NCBI RefSeq assembly: GCF_047495875.1
Contig: NC_092471.1
Span: 5,043,001-5,107,000 of the forward strand
DNA: 64,000 nt
Origin: Pithys albifrons albifrons
Lineage: Eukaryota; Chordata; Aves; Passeriformes; Thamnophilidae
Direction: 5' to 3'
A program made the position numbers and the translations under genes. Shown one piece after another: positions 1 through 14,218 of this stretch (positions are counted from its first letter, which is position 1; each line of letters opens with the position of its first letter). The notes under the pieces were generated by a model. The model saw only the letters and a list, made by a program, of their open reading frames with translations, searched no databases and was not told the DNA's origin.

Positions 1-2047
1 GCAATGTTTGCAACCCTAAAAGGCAAACACCAAATAGAGTTGGAAACACAGCCCACATATTTTTGTTAAGATACCCACTTCTATCTCAGAAGTGGAAACT
101 AAACCAGGCAACTTCTTTCAGTTCCCTGTTGCAGTAACTGTATCACACAAACTTCCCTTATCAGCAAATATAACAAAAGTCATAAAACAATTTGGGTTGG
201 AGGGACCACAGTGACCTGATCTGGGGGACAATTTCAGAAATGGTCACTTATATGCTCTCATTTCTCCAGGAACCTTCTTTTGGAGTAGAGATAGGACAAA
301 AAACCATTAGCCATAAAACAATGTGCCCAAAACAACTCTTCAGCTGGAACACTATGTATGACCAAGAAGAGGTTATTTCTCAGCTTTTCTCAGTGCTGTA
401 ACAGAAATATGTCATTCTTGGAGACAGAATGAAAAGGACCCTGCTAGAGCCAGATGAATTCTGGTTTGTCCACACCAGAGTCCCTCAATTTGCACTATGC
501 TAACAACTCCTCAGGGTAAGCCCTGACTTAAAGAACAAGCAATTCAGCAATTTCCAGATCTTTATTTTGTCGGGAAATTTTTAGTGCACCCCTTGAGGCA
601 ACTTAAACATGTTTGTTTTGGAACATTAAAAAAGAAAAAGTAAATAAACAAAAGAGCTCTGCATTGAATAAAGTCTTAGAGCCACAAGTAGTTTGACAGG
701 GAGTCTACAGAGATGCATCACAAAATTCCTTATTCTTCACACCCACTTTCACCAGCTCTGCTCCTGTGGGCATCACATGGGGCACCTCAGCCTGGTTCTG
801 TGCCCACACCCAGCCCATCTCTGCTTCCTCAGGGCAGCCCTTGAGCCTGGAATTCCACAAAAACCACAAGGCAATGCTGGGACTGTTTCCTACTTCATCA
901 TCACAGAAAACTTCACTCACCAACAAATTGTTTTGTCACTGAAGTTCCTGTTTACAGACAGCTGAGTCCCTGCTGAGTTTCTGCCCTCTTGCCCACCATT
1001 CCAGCTCATTCCTTGGTCATAAACTCCTCTCCTGAGCAGTTACACATCACATTTGCCCATCATTCTTCACCAAAACCCACCCAACCACGGCGCCTTTAAA
1101 CCTGCCTGTGGCCACACCACAGGCTTTACCCAGGTGAAAGTGCTTGTCTTAAAATCCACCTGGCAATGATTTCTCCTAAACCCACATCAATTATCTCACA
1201 TTTTCACATGCTAGCAAGATCTAGAAACATTAATTGCCAGTTTGCAGGGGGAAAGGTCAAAACTGCTTAGAGCTACAAGCCAAACACTGTAATCCATCTA
1301 CAGCCCACCCTTAGCAGAGAAACCTCCAAAATCTTGCAAATCTCCCAAGTACATGATGCAAGCCCTGGAGCACTTCAGTCTGCTCAGCAATGATAAAGGT
1401 TTGAGCATTTGCTGACACCTTAAAAACAATTGTCTCTCACAAAAATTCCATTCTGTGTAAAGCCATAGATATTACTGATGCCATGGTCTGAAAAGCCTCT
1501 TAACTTCTCCTTACACAACTGCAGCAAGTGCAATGCCACACTAAGAGCCAGAAGTAACATCTGTTGAGTTGCAATTCTTCCCAAAATTTTCAATGCTTTA
1601 ATGATTTTATGTGGTTGTGTTTTCTATCAGAGGTTCAGTCTCTGTCACTTCAAAACACAAAAGAGTAGTTGCTGCTTTCAGTAAGAGCTGCTTAACTACC
1701 ATGAAGACTTTTAGTTGGGATGAAGAAGCTAAACCAGGAACAGCCAAGCCCCCAGTAATGGAATTTAAAATTAATATTTATTAATTGTATAAGACAATCC
1801 CTGTCTGAAGCAATACAAGAAAATAATGGGAAAACTTGATGAAATTACCAATAAACCATCTATGTAAGACAAGCTTTTTAGGTCTGAAACAGAACAAGTG
1901 CTCAGGTCTCCCAATAAGAAGTTCACAGTCTGATTAATTAGACCAAAGAAATCTAATAATAAAATCTTGGGAGATGCCAAACAATTCTAAAGAAGTGTCA
2001 TTTATTTTGCTCTTTCTTCTTCCTCTACCAGCATGAGTGAGTTTTAA

Positions 2048-2067
2048 ACACACACACATACACACAC
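2048..2067. repeat. (CA)n microsatellite, one interruption
   Basis: About ten CA dinucleotides with a single T interruption in the middle. It is a short, ordinary dinucleotide repeat that could be polymorphic. Confidence 0.85.
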
Positions 2068-3183
2068 TTCAGTTTCTTCCATATACTAATTTTTTGCCAT
2101 TAAAATTAGAGATTGCCTTGAGTAGTTAAAAATTACCCCCAGCAATGTAAGTGCTCTTTGCTGCAAGGCAGAACCTGTGACCAAGAGCCCTCTTTTCTAC
2201 TAAGTTTGAGAGATTTACACCATGTAAGAGTAAACTAATGAACACAATTCAGATAGTGCTGTAACTCATTCAGTAACAACACCTCAAAACAGTTAAATGG
2301 AAAAGACAATTAGGACAATCAGCATTTGGACTTCTCCATTGCTTCAAGTGTTTATAGTGTTGCATCAGATAGAAGAAAGTTGGAGGAACATTTATGAGTT
2401 GTACTTAAACCCAGCATTTTAGAAATTAGGATACCAGACCAATCTCAAGCCCACTGTGTATTTTCATATTTATAATCTAAGCACAAAAAGAGTGGATCTT
2501 TCTGGTGATGGATGAATAGAAGAGTGATGGTGGTGAGTGAATGGAAAGCAGAGAAGTACTCACTTCTGAAGCAAATATGCACTGCCTGCAACATCTAAAT
2601 CAATCAGTAAAAGAAAGAAAGTGATGCTGAAAACAAGCAGATTTTTTAAATTACAATTACAATTTCCCAAAGGGAAGGAAAGAAAAAAATTAACTCGCTC
2701 TCAATTCATTTAAAACTTCACTCCCATGGAACTTACTAGTTCTGAAGAAAAAAAAAAGTCATTGCTGAAACTTTGGCATCTGCAAAAGTCATTAAAATTA
2801 ATGAGAATATTTGATATTTATTTGCAAGAAAAAATGTAGTATATTTTTTCTGCATGAGAAAAATCTCCAGTCTCCCAGGAACAGAATTAAGAAATAAGCT
2901 ATCAGGTACTGAAAGCCTCTGAATCAAATTCCAGCTTCAAATCCTCACTGAATTTTCCCCAGCTCTTGTTATGAGATACCTATTTACATTGTATAATAAA
3001 AGTTGTTTTCAGCACAGGAAACTTTATTTATCCTGTTCTTTTAGTCTAACAAAACACACTTTAGCCCCACGCAGCAGCAGACAGCTTTGGAATATAAAGA
3101 TGTAGGTGAGGTAAAGCCACACATTGATTGTGTTCTCTGCCCCATTGCCATTTCAGTGGGCAGCTCCTCCCCATCCTGCCATC

Positions 3184-3220
3184 CTGCAACATTTAGCATT
3201 CTGCAACATTTAGCATTCTG
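3184..3220. repeat. 17-bp tandem duplication
   Basis: The unit CTGCAACATTTAGCATT occurs twice back to back (3184-3200 and 3201-3217), followed by the first three bases of a third copy. Just upstream the octamer CATCCTGC is also doubled. Both look like local replication-slippage duplications. Confidence 0.9.
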
Positions 3221-3641
3221 GCTGAATGACACATTTATTATATTCAAATAAGCTGAACATTTCTGCAGGGGACAGTTTACAAATGCAACTTGCTGTTCCC
3301 AGTGTGCCTTTCCATAGAAAAATATACCAGCATTTCTTAGGAGATCAAAGGGCAAGAGCCAAGCTCTGCTTTAGCACCCACCAGGTTTCCAGTCCAACAG
3401 GGACATTCTTTTTGTTTCTCCTTTGGTCCTGTGCAATCTGCACGGGGAGGAGACATGACTTTGCAGCAGAGCAGAGAGAGGTGCTGCATTTCCAGATGGG
3501 ATGGGTCAATTCACTTTAGAACATCTTGCTGCTGATCTTCTCCCAATTTCATCAGCAAATAATACATGGCATAACCCTGTGCAAGGGAATACTTACCCTA
3601 TCAGGCTCTTAAGAGCCATGATTCAGGACTTCCATTTTAAT

Positions 3642-3738
3642 GGCTGGAGAATACATTCACTGAGGTCAAAATCTGGGGTTGGTCAGCCTGGAGAAGAAAA
3701 GGCTTCAGGGAGACCTTAGAGCCCCTTCCTAGATGGGA
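3642..3738 (+). mobile_element. CR1 retrotransposon fragment (old, truncated)
   Basis: This is about 97 bp matching the segment of avian CR1 elements just downstream of the middle of the terminal 3' region. The diagnostic phrase is GGTCAGCCTGGAGAAGA, followed by an AGGGAGACCTTAGAGCCCC-type stretch. It reads in CR1 sense orientation on the plus strand. Both the 5' part and the terminal 3' tail with its octamer repeats are missing, and the left half is strongly diverged, so it is an old remnant. CR1 elements are the dominant non-LTR retrotransposons of birds and are usually 5'-truncated; losing the 3' end as well implies a later deletion or heavy decay. Confidence 0.8.
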
Positions 3739-6700
3739 TTACAAGAACTTTTGACCTTTGAAGTGCTCTCCAGGCTGGTGTCTAAACTGCACCATTCAGC
3801 TGAGGCTCATGGAGATCATGAAATTCAGAAGACAGGTCTTTGGATCTGTTTTGGCAAACTACCTCTCTACAGAGGATAAGCTGCTACAAATACACAAAAG
3901 TATTCTGGAGTTTTAATGATTCAGGGCACAAGCCCAAAATTAGTTCCCCTCATATGAACTAATTTGCCTGTTCTGATCAGTTAAGTTTGGTCTATAACCT
4001 GAGAGCTCAGTCTTGGGCCTGATTGTCCCTCTGCATCTCACGGGAGACAACAGCAGAAATCCCAAGCTGTGAGAATACATGTTAAACTATTTATGGTGCA
4101 CACACTCCTCTGCAGTGTGATCCAAATGCCATACACGTTCATACCCATACACAGCTTTTGAACTAACTTTTTTGTCCTTTTATACAACGTGGTGTCCAGG
4201 TTTGAATGAAAATTTTAATGTGTTGGTCCAACTGGTGTTTAATTAAACTGCATCTGGTTCTTCACATCTACCTGCACTGTTGGTGGGGGAGCAGAGACAG
4301 TAAAGCTGTTTCATCGTCTTTCTTCACTCAGTATTTGATCCAAGGGTCCTTTGGATGAACACAACAAACAAACCCCCCACCACTGCTGCACACAGCCCTT
4401 TTCTCTGCCAAAAGACCCTGTGCAGTTCAAACAACAGTAGAGAGGCTGATTTTGGCTTTACTGCTTCTTATTTAAAAGGAATAAAAGCACACAGAGGAAG
4501 AGCTGTTGGAGTTGGCACTGCACCACACACATTAACATGCCCCTAACCAAACCCCAGGGAAGACCCTCTCTGGGGGGGGGGAGGGATCATTGCTGGGTCC
4601 TATGAACTTTCCCTGTTATTTATACAATCCAGTTTCAATAAAAACCACTCCTGGAATCCATTCCAGTTTCTCTAGAGCTGCCTTTGCAGTGCATATGCCC
4701 CTGTTTGAGGTGTAAAGCACAACAGGATCTTGAGCATTGCAACCTCCTCGTGTATCACAGCATTTATTTCTTCTTCCTAAATCACTGCAGGCAAGCAAGG
4801 CTAAGGCACTGAAACTCAGGAAGAGGTGCTGGGGGTGGCAGAGAATGAATCAGGAGCCTTCCCTGTATCACAACAGAGGATTCCAGTTGTCTTTACAGAG
4901 AGCAGGATGAGAGCTGGCATTATTAATTGATAAGCCCAGTTATATGCACTGCTTATCAACTGATATTATGGCTGCTGATAAAAGGGAATGAACTCTGGTA
5001 TTTAAATGGGGATCAGCACGTTACATCCCTTGGGTTTTCAGTCTGATTCTGACCTTAGCACAGCCTGAAGTGACTCCAGGCCCCTTCCCTGTACATGTAT
5101 AAAAATGGCAATTTTACTTGTTCAACCTGCTAACTCTAAAACAAGTTGAAAGAAGAGAGCAGTTGGTCTTCAGGGAAAGTCTCTGGGAGCCTCAACAAGC
5201 TCCTGGTTTGTACTGCACAATAGGATAGTGTTGTACAGAACAGATTTGAATTGAAAAAAATTAACAGAAATAAAAGCAAAATTGAAAAAAAAATAAATAT
5301 GCTATTTGATGGGTGGGCTGATGTGTTGGCTGGAATTGAGGGTTTTGTCCTAACAAGGTCTCAGAGCTGGAATTAGGAGTGTTTGTTCTAGACAGTTAAC
5401 TTCAAGCATCCTTCATGATCTTGACTAATGATTATCAAATGGAAAAGTCGCAAAGGACAGAAAATTCTGCTGTGAATTCCTTCACAGCTACCCAGCAGAC
5501 ATCAAATATGCACACAACATTGAATACAAAGTACTGTTCAACTGCAATGCCTGTGTTAACTTCCTACAGCCCACAGGTACTGCCCAAAATCTGGGGCATG
5601 ATTAAATCTGAAAGAAACTGTTCTGCATAAAGCTGAATACACAGTGAAACACATTCCCAAATTAAAGCTGCTGTTAAAGTCTTGTTATCTTGTCAGGTAA
5701 TTCAACCAAGATAAATGGCCATAATTATTATACTATGATTTGGCTGTTACCCAAAAAAAAAAAAGCTAGTTGTTATCTTGGTTCTCAGTGGACTTCATGT
5801 CAGCTGGCTTTGGTGCTCTGAAGAGCTGTCATAGCTTTCATCTCTCAGCCTGTGGCCAAAATATGTTGGCCTTGCCAAAAAATACGTGTTGGTCTTGCTC
5901 AGCACAGGAGCTACTTGCATTTGGGCTTTGTTAAAAACAAACCAGGGAGAGCTGCAAATTGCTCTGAAAGAATTAATTTGGTTACAAAATAAAAGCTGAA
6001 TGTTTCACCTCACGTTCTGAAATTATCCTGCTCTCATTGTCTCGCCTCTGCCGCCTGCAGGGCAATACAATCCACCTGTAATGCACCTCCAAGTGAGCAG
6101 AATGAAATCAGCATCAGCTTCAGAAAAACGTGAGCCAGATTCTTAGAGCTCAGTGCAAATAAAGGGAACAGCAAAGGTCAATGAGATTTGTAAAACAGGG
6201 CAGTATCTAAACAGACTAATTGCATTTATTAGCTGTTATTTTTGTGAGCAAAACATTTCCAGCTTCTCACAGGAAACACAATTTATGATCTCAATCAGAA
6301 AAGAAGCTGCCAGTCTAACTCAGCAATTAAAATGATTTTTTTTTGCCTTTGTGAATATTTCCATCACAGCCCTTTCCCTCATCCTCTGTATTACTCTACT
6401 GCTCAGCTCAAAGTCAATGGCTTATTCCTCACTGTTGGAACATTACAGATTTAATAATATTAATTAATATTTATTTTTCCATTCTTCATATGCTATGGAA
6501 TATATATTTATATCTCTTTGTACACTGTGACACAGAATTTAATAATAACTGGGAAATCTGACTTCACATTCTCCAGTGAGAAGGATATAACAGAACTAAG
6601 CCTAAAAAGTTTTTCAGAGTTAATGACTATATTTGAGAGGTGCACAAACATAATTCACCTTGATATAACCAAGAATTCTTTGCTTTTAAAAATATATAAC

Positions 6701-9700
6701 TCTGAAACCAGAGAATATGTATTTATAATGACTAAAATTTTATAATTTTAGGATTCGTGCTGCAAAGTCACGTTTGAAGAAAGATGTAGCATTCCTTAAA
6801 ACCAGAGGCAAGAATATCATCATCATAATTTATGGTCCTCCAAAAGGGATCTTCATCCCACAGTCACGTTTACTTTGCATTAAACTCCACCATCTCAATC
6901 AACATAAGGGACTTTACAATTCAAGCCCCAGACCTTTAACTGTGTTAATTAAATGTAGTCCTGAATAACTGATGGGGGGAAAAAGTATAAGCAGGGTAAG
7001 GGGTGTTAGTTGTTTTTTTATAAAAAGGTAGAGCACATAAAACACTATTCTTGTATGTCATGCATCCCATCTGTGCTCTCAGGCTCTATTTAGTCTATTT
7101 GCAAGAAAATAAAGTTATACAGGACATGGCAGCTTCTACCTCACATGGAAGGAATACACTCTCAGCAGCATCACTCTGACAGGACATTCCTAAATCTTTA
7201 CATCCTTTAGAAATAAAACACATTTGCAAAGGGAAGACTTTGTCTAAAACTGAGAAAATAATTTACATGGAAACCCTAAATTTCAAAATCCCAGTATAAA
7301 TGAAAAACTGCACAGTAAAATAGGACTTTATTATTGTGTTTTCCTGCTGAATGCTTTCAATACACAGTTTGAGAACTGGTGACCAGGTGTCAGAAAACCT
7401 TCTTGGGATATTCAATTTTGATACTGCTTGACCTGAACCAGTTCTGTTTTGTAAATACCTGTTTATCAATGTTAAAACACCTGAAACTTTAGAGTAAGCT
7501 GTGTGAAATCAAGCACAGAGTGGGGCACAAAGTCCATATTAGGTGTAGAATGTGTGTGATCTTGTCTAAACCTACATCTGGAGTTAATTTATTGCCAGCT
7601 GGGGCATGGGGGCACTCACACACTTTTCTGTCACACTTTCCTTGGGTGACTCACTATGACAGAGAGGACAGGAAATCAAATGTAGTTTCTTGCTTAAGCA
7701 AAGGTGTAGCAGGCCAAGAGTTTTTATAAATTGTAGGGAGATTTTTCAAGCAGAGGTATTTATTGAAGGAGATTTTCTTGCAAATTTGCCTGTCAATAAA
7801 ATGTTGATTAGAAGATTCTTCTTGAATACTGCACCAACAGAAGATAAATACTAAGTCAGAGTAGAGCTTGTTTATGGTTTTTTGATGAGTCTTGAGAAGA
7901 CAAGTAGCAGAGAGTGGACTTCAGCATTGGAAACAATTTGACATAGGAAATGTGTCAGTTTAATTACTTTGGAAAAAGAGAATATGAATTTAAAAGCATT
8001 GCTCAGTTGAGAATCAAACTCTTTTTCCATTTATTACAGATGCACAGAAGTGATTTTCTTAGCATTGAGTAGTGTATTGATTAATTTCTAAAAATCATGT
8101 TTCACACCTAACAAATTGCCTTAGTCTATGGCATCCCAAACCCACAAGTTTTCTCAAGCACTTCATCACACACCTTCTGCCAAGAGAATTCTGGGTTCCT
8201 GTTATTTGTACTCAGGTTTTTCACTGAGGTGCCCAGAATAACAGTGATGTTGATTAGATATCAATGAGCTACTCCAGACCAAACCTGGTGAGATGCAATT
8301 TAACAGATTGTTAATTGAGCACCTGGAATGTAAAACAAGAGGTACATTAAGAACAAAGAAAAGTATTTTTATTTTACAAAGGAATGATGGGGAACTCAGT
8401 GAAGGCAGAGCGCTCCCAGCTGTTCCAGATCCAGGGGGAGTGAAGGGCATTTTCACAGTATTCCCATCCCAGAATGTGACAATGCACAGAGGAGTCTCTG
8501 TGGCAAATCCTAACATACAATTTCTCTACAGGGAGAAGGAAATTAAATGCAAAGGTATCAGGTCGTGGGGAACAAGCTTTCAGTGCCGTTTAATGATGCT
8601 CAGCTGAGGTACATCACATTAAACTGAGTTGTCTGGCAGGTGCAACATGTGCACTGCAACTGCTTTTTCATAACCTGCCTTTTCAAACACAAACTCAGTG
8701 CAAAACCAACAGCCTCTCAAAAAAGTCTCTGCATGAGCAAAAGTAACACTGGTGCAAGTTACAGGCTTGGAATTTTTTAAGACCCTAATGGGGTCCAGGC
8801 AGCTCTAAATGTTTCAACACTATCCTGGCTGAAATGATGTTATTCTTACTAAGTGGGGAAAGCACAAGTGGCAAATCTTTGGCAATAAGCTAAAAGAAAA
8901 GGGATTTTTATTAGTGTTACATTCAGCATATTCTGGATTGGTGGGTTTGTTCTGTCCTTGGAAATCAAGAGAGTTCTGTTAACTACAGGAAATGCTCCAT
9001 TTTGCAATGATCCCAAAGCAAAGTTTCCTCATACTCTTCCTACTAAAGACCTAGATGACAACACAGGGGAGGGAATAGTGGGAAAATAATGGAATAAAAT
9101 CCTGGGGATAAAGGTGTGCAAAAGTCATATTCAGAAAACAACTGAGAATATGCATTATTTCTCTCTGCTCTTTCTATACCATAGCAGCTGAAAAATCCAA
9201 CAAATTCAGAATCAGAAAATAACTATCCATTCCATTCTATAAAAAAAGGAAATTCCTGTCAAATCCTATGCAGGATGGAGGCTACAGTATCAGATGTGCC
9301 TTATACAATTTAAAAAATCAAGGTTGAGCAGAGTAGACTACATTGAGATAATAATATAAAACCAATTTCTAATAGTTCTAACTACTTTTGAGGCATTTAA
9401 TGAAGTAGGAGGTTGAGCACTAACGCTGAGGATGCTTTAAGTGGGTTACTGTAAGGATAGTAAAATGTGTATATTTAAACTGAAATAAACTGGGAAGGGA
9501 AGGAAAGGGATTCCTCAGCTGCTCTTCAGTGTGCTGCTGAATTCCTTTCCTCTGAGTTGATCTAAATTCGAAATGCAAGGCTGGTTTTCCTTAACATTCA
9601 ATAATTCCTGGATTTGGAAGTTTGGGGTGTTGAAAGAACCAAGGTTTGGATTTGTCTCACCTATGATTGATGGAAAACTTACAGAAATGGGAATTTAATG

Positions 9701-10295
9701 TAGGTTTGTCATCTCAGTGCACATGACTGAATGGAACTTTACTGCTGTCATCTGAAAAGTTACGTAACATTTCAACCTCAGGAGAAAATGACAGTGCTGA
9801 TAAAATACATATGGTGTATAATATAACCTACTAACCTCAACTTTTTGAGAATATAATGCCAAAAATGTACTTTCATCAAGCAGTTTCATCCAAACCCAGG
9901 TTATTAGCAGATGTATAACAAAACTATTTTATTGGAATAGAGAATTAAAACAATACTGTACAGCTTTATTCATTTTAAAGAGTGTTCTTATTAGGAGCTT
10001 TTCCCTAATGAAGAGGGCATAAGTCATAAGGAAATGGATATCCTTTGCTTTCTTTTATTATTAGGCACAAGGTCTTTACCATAAGTCATTTCAGATGCTG
10101 TGAAAGCCAAAGGGATATTCTGAAGTACTTTGCTTTATGCCCATTATGTCCTTAGCACAATGGATAAAGAACCTGCATTGCATCTTTAATTGAAAACCAC
10201 TCAATTTTATCCTTGTCAGATGATGGGGAATTACTAGACTATTCTATATGTTTTTTTAAGCTGACTACATTCAGGACAGCTGGCAGGTATTCAAG
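3739..10295. other. Non-coding, AT-rich unique sequence
   Basis: No gene recognised. A run of ten G residues lies near 4572-4581 and an A12 tract near 5753. Two sub-stretches look like candidate conserved non-coding DNA because they are free of simple repeats and rich in homeobox or GATA-like TAAT and GATAA words: 4900-5060 and 5990-6130. A third is at 9960-10215, where several AAGTCAT words recur. None of these can be confirmed without an alignment. Confidence 0.6.
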
Positions 10296-10439
10296 ATGAG
10301 GTTGAGTCTAACATTAAGTATTTTAATTTTTGAAATAATCATTCTGTTAACCAGTCCCAGCAGCTCTTTACAGAGCAGAGGGAGTGAGACCATGGGTGCA
10401 GATTCAAACTCAGTGGCTGTAGTGAAAATGATGCCTCAG
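10296..10439 (+). other. Candidate first coding exon with signal-peptide-like start (weak)
   Basis: An ATG with A at -3 opens 48 codons that end exactly at a good splice-donor match (CTCAG followed by GTAAAG). The predicted start MRLSLTLSILIFEIIILLTS is basic then strongly hydrophobic, as a signal peptide would be, and is followed by a serine-rich stretch. If unspliced, the frame continues only 12 more codons to a stop. I recognise no family and see no TATA box or CpG island upstream. Short hydrophobic frames arise easily from AT-rich DNA, so this is most likely chance. Confidence 0.12.
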
Positions 10440-13400
10440 GTAAAGTTGTCTGATAAAGCTGACAAGAAAAGCCTCTAAGCAACAGTTTTGCTGATGGCAC
10501 TGAAGGGTAATGAAAGCAAAAATTAGAAATAAGGATTTTACTACTCACTCCACTAAGATAATGCAGAAGTGAAAAAGGCTGTAAAATAGATTCTCTAATG
10601 AAAACAGTCCAACAAAGGCTATTCTGAGGGTATGACTCCATGTGTTTGTTAGATACAGGGGTAGAAACTTCAATATATTGAAACTATTTAAAGTACATAC
10701 TTTTCATGGGATTTTGTTTCCATGCTGTGCTTTATCTCTGGTTCCTTTTGTTACTTTCAGCAACTAAAGAAAATGCTGCTAGTTCTGAACTATAATTACA
10801 TTTTTCATACAGCCACTGCAGACATACTTTTAAAGATAGAATTATTAACTAAAGAATATGTGTTTGGGAATTCTTATTTGTTCTTCTTCCTCTGTTATAT
10901 GATATCTGCCCCTATCTGAATGTGCTCATCTTGTCCAATTTCAAAGCCAGATTAAAAGGCCAGAAATAATGGCATTTTTTTCTTTAAAGCAGAGCTGGGT
11001 GTGGGTCCTGTCCTCCCACTGCTGTCAGTGGAAGCTCTGCTTGCTGCACCTCCTGGTGGGACAGGTTTGGGAGGCACAGGGTCCATTTAGCTCATGCCAT
11101 GCCTTGCTTGCTTTGTCAAAGGGACTTGAGATCAAATCAGAGAATAGCCCAAACTCAGCAGTCACAAACCCCTCCCTCATCCCCGCAGACATTTGGAGCT
11201 TTGAAGCACAGTGACCCCCATCTCTCCCACCTCTTTCTGTGATGCTCTCCAGGATGTACTTGATCCCCTAATCGTGATGTCTAACGTGTTTTACTGCAAT
11301 GCTTCCAGGACTTGTGCTTCTTGTTTGTCAACAGGAAAAACAACAAGCTGCAAAATGCTGTAGATAATAAAAATGGAGAGTAAACACTTCAGGTTAAAAC
11401 AGTCAAGCAATCAAATGGGTTTGACTAGCAATTAAACCTTGTGGGAAGTTTTAAAACACAGAATTCAATTTCTAATGCTACCCACGCAGAGAAGATCCAT
11501 AGAAAACTGGAACATCTAATACCTAGGGCAGATCAAGATGAAATAATGGTATAGAAGTGAACAGAATATTCTTATTTTCCAGGCTGGATTTTCTGTGCTG
11601 TGCAAGTTGGCATGAGCTGAACATCTGCTAAACTGCAAAGTTAAAATTATGTTATTTTGTTCCAGGATATTCTCAGCTCACATAATTCTTTTGACAAAAT
11701 AATTAAGAGGTGCCATTTCCAGAATTTGGAGGAAATATTCAGACTATCTATTTGCTTAAATTTCATTTTCTTGTATTGCTCCTGCAGCATAGTTCCTTTA
11801 TTTAAAAAACCAAAAGCAACTCACACCAAGATAACTGGTGATATTTCTCTCTTTGCAGTTGCAATTCCTCCCTACCATAAAGGTTGTAATGGAAAATCAG
11901 ACTATCTGGCAGTTCTTATTATGGTGGTCTTTTGCTTTTGTGCCAAATCATTCTTTTGTCCAGACACTTTCAGAATTCAAGTGGATGCAATCTCTAGATT
12001 TAAGCTCATTCTTTCACATTCAAGGTGGTTTATTACACAAAATTGTATGAGTAAATGAAGTAATTTTAATACTTTTAATGCAATTTTCCATGGACCTCGC
12101 ATACAGATCATATTGCTGTGCATGTGTAGAGAAGCCTTGTAGAGCTTTCTGTAAAAGCTGTTTTAAAGGGGTTTAATTGTTGTCTTAAGAGGTTTTCACA
12201 ACTCATTCAGGGACCTTTTTATATATTCCACTAAATCACAACCTCCCATGTACCATGTTCTCGTGATTTGATTTTGTACATCTTAAAGCTTCCTGAATTT
12301 TTGCTTCCCCAGGGTATTACCACAGACAGATAGTGGGGGAGCAGCTTTTACCAACCACTGGGTCACCTGTAAGTGGAAAAAAAACAAGCAATGACTATTT
12401 CTATCTATTTAGAGGTTCTTCAGCATCAGCAAATCTTAGAAAAGTGGCCCCACAGTTTGTGTTTCTGTTTTTTCCTGATTCCTGGCTCATGACCATCACC
12501 TCCTCTGTGCAGACCAAAGCATATTTCAGGGGCACTCCCCTGTCCTCACTGAAGCTGTCACTCACAAGGATTATGGTGAAGAGTTTCTGACAATTTTGAA
12601 CATATGAAAATACTCCAATCCCTTTTTGAATGCCATTTGACTGCAAGTGAAGAAAACAACAGGCTGAGGGAGTGCCAAATTATGAAAATCTCTCCCCTCA
12701 TTTTGACAAATGTGCACAGAACAGAGTTCACCCACTCTTGGAAGATTAAAAAAAAGAAAAAGAAAACAGCAGTGTCTTAGGGGGCCATATCTGTGTGGGT
12801 AAGATAACTATTCTAATAATGTGCAGCTGTAGAGCACAACACCCAGAGTGTTCCTTTTGCACACCGAGGGCTCCTCTCAGTTTCTTGTTGCTCCCTCGAT
12901 GTTGTCTTTGCATTCCTGAGAATCACAATTGGAGACTGATCCCAAAACATGACAAAGTACTGCAAGAGTAGCTGGGGCTTTTTTTATGAGGTTTTTAATA
13001 ATTGATGTTCTACTTACATGAGGTTTCACATGGAATTTGCTTTTGCCCTGAGGTGGCTGAACAGTAATTCTGAAGTGTTTTCCCAGCCTGTATTTCAGGA
13101 GCTAGAGGTGTTACTGGAAGCAACTCCCCAGAGAAGGAACACATGCAGTGCATTTATTCAAAATAAATGGTATTTAAGGTAGTTAACAGGCAATACACCT
13201 GATGAATTCTTCTCTACTGCTCTTTGTAACCAGAATTCAGTCTGCTTAATGTGCCTTTGTATTTGGTTGGAGATCCTTCTGTGTAGGTTTGTGCTGTCGG
13301 TGAGAAGTTTCTGTTTGATGTATGAGTGGGAGGTTGAAAATCTCTTCAGTACAAGTGAATAACAACATGGTCATGAAAAGTGTGATATTTTGGACAGTTT

Positions 13401-14218
13401 TCTGTTTTTCTTGGGGACAGTGGCATTTACCATGCAGCATATTCTGCAGAGCTTGCTCTTTTGTATAATATTTTTAATCTCACAAAACCCAGTTGTATTT
13501 TTGTACTCTTTGCTTATCTTGTAACACACTTTGAATTAAAATTCTTTTTAAAACAAATAACTTTTATCTGTGATACCTGGATGTGGCATGAACAGGTAAC
13601 ATTGAATTTATTGATTCCCCTCCATCTTTAGGTTTACTATCAAAACCAAACCAAACAAACAAAGAAGCAAATAAAACCCCAACTTATGGTAAACCATCAG
13701 AAAGAACTAAGGAAAGATCTGAACTGCTGACTGATCATCACATTCTATTTTTTTGTCTGGAGTTTTTCACAGTATTGTTTAAAATCCCTTTCAGTTTATT
13801 TGAATTGTTCTATTATTCTGTATTGTGGCAACTTTGTAATTGTTTGTAATTATTTGCAACTTTCCTTTAACAGGCAGTGCTGTAGAAACAGGAATGTTCC
13901 TGGAAAAACTGCCCAGTTTCCTGTGGCAGGTTGGTCCACTGCTCTCTTTTCTCCAAGCATTTCTAAGGAAGGTGTGCAATGACAATATGCTCAAAGAAAG
14001 ATCCTGACAGAACATAAATCACTACAAGAAATACATCTTATTTTCAGTTTTGAACTTCTCTAACTTGTCCTGGCTCATAAGTGACAATGATCTGTTCTGG
14101 ATAATCATGAAGCAATAATAATTAAGTAGTTTGGTAATAGGAGCATAACCAATACTCTCACCAGTTTACTAATGTAAGTCTCTATTTCTGCCTTTTTAAG
14201 ATCCATGTAAGTCTTCAG
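10440..14218. other. Non-coding unique sequence
   Basis: No gene recognised. The longest frame here, 133 codons from 11657 on the plus strand, shows no recognisable domain and has the F/I/C/S-rich composition of AT-rich non-coding DNA. An A/C-rich low-complexity patch (repeated AACCAAA and AAACAAA words) lies near 13636-13680. Confidence 0.65.

Larger units (their letters stand above)
1..3641. other. Non-coding, AT-rich unique sequence
   Basis: I see no recognisable gene in this stretch. The reading frames are all short (about 104 codons or fewer), overlap on opposite strands and resemble nothing I know. It contains a short (CA)n tract, a 17-bp tandem duplication near 3.2 kb and several A/T homopolymer runs. 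The part around 1180-1300 has few simple repeats and could be conserved non-coding DNA, but this is only an impression from base composition. Confidence 0.7.

Noticed and set aside
11657..12058. 133-codon plus-strand frame
   Set aside because: F/I/C/S-rich translation without a domain; a second frame is open over the same bases.
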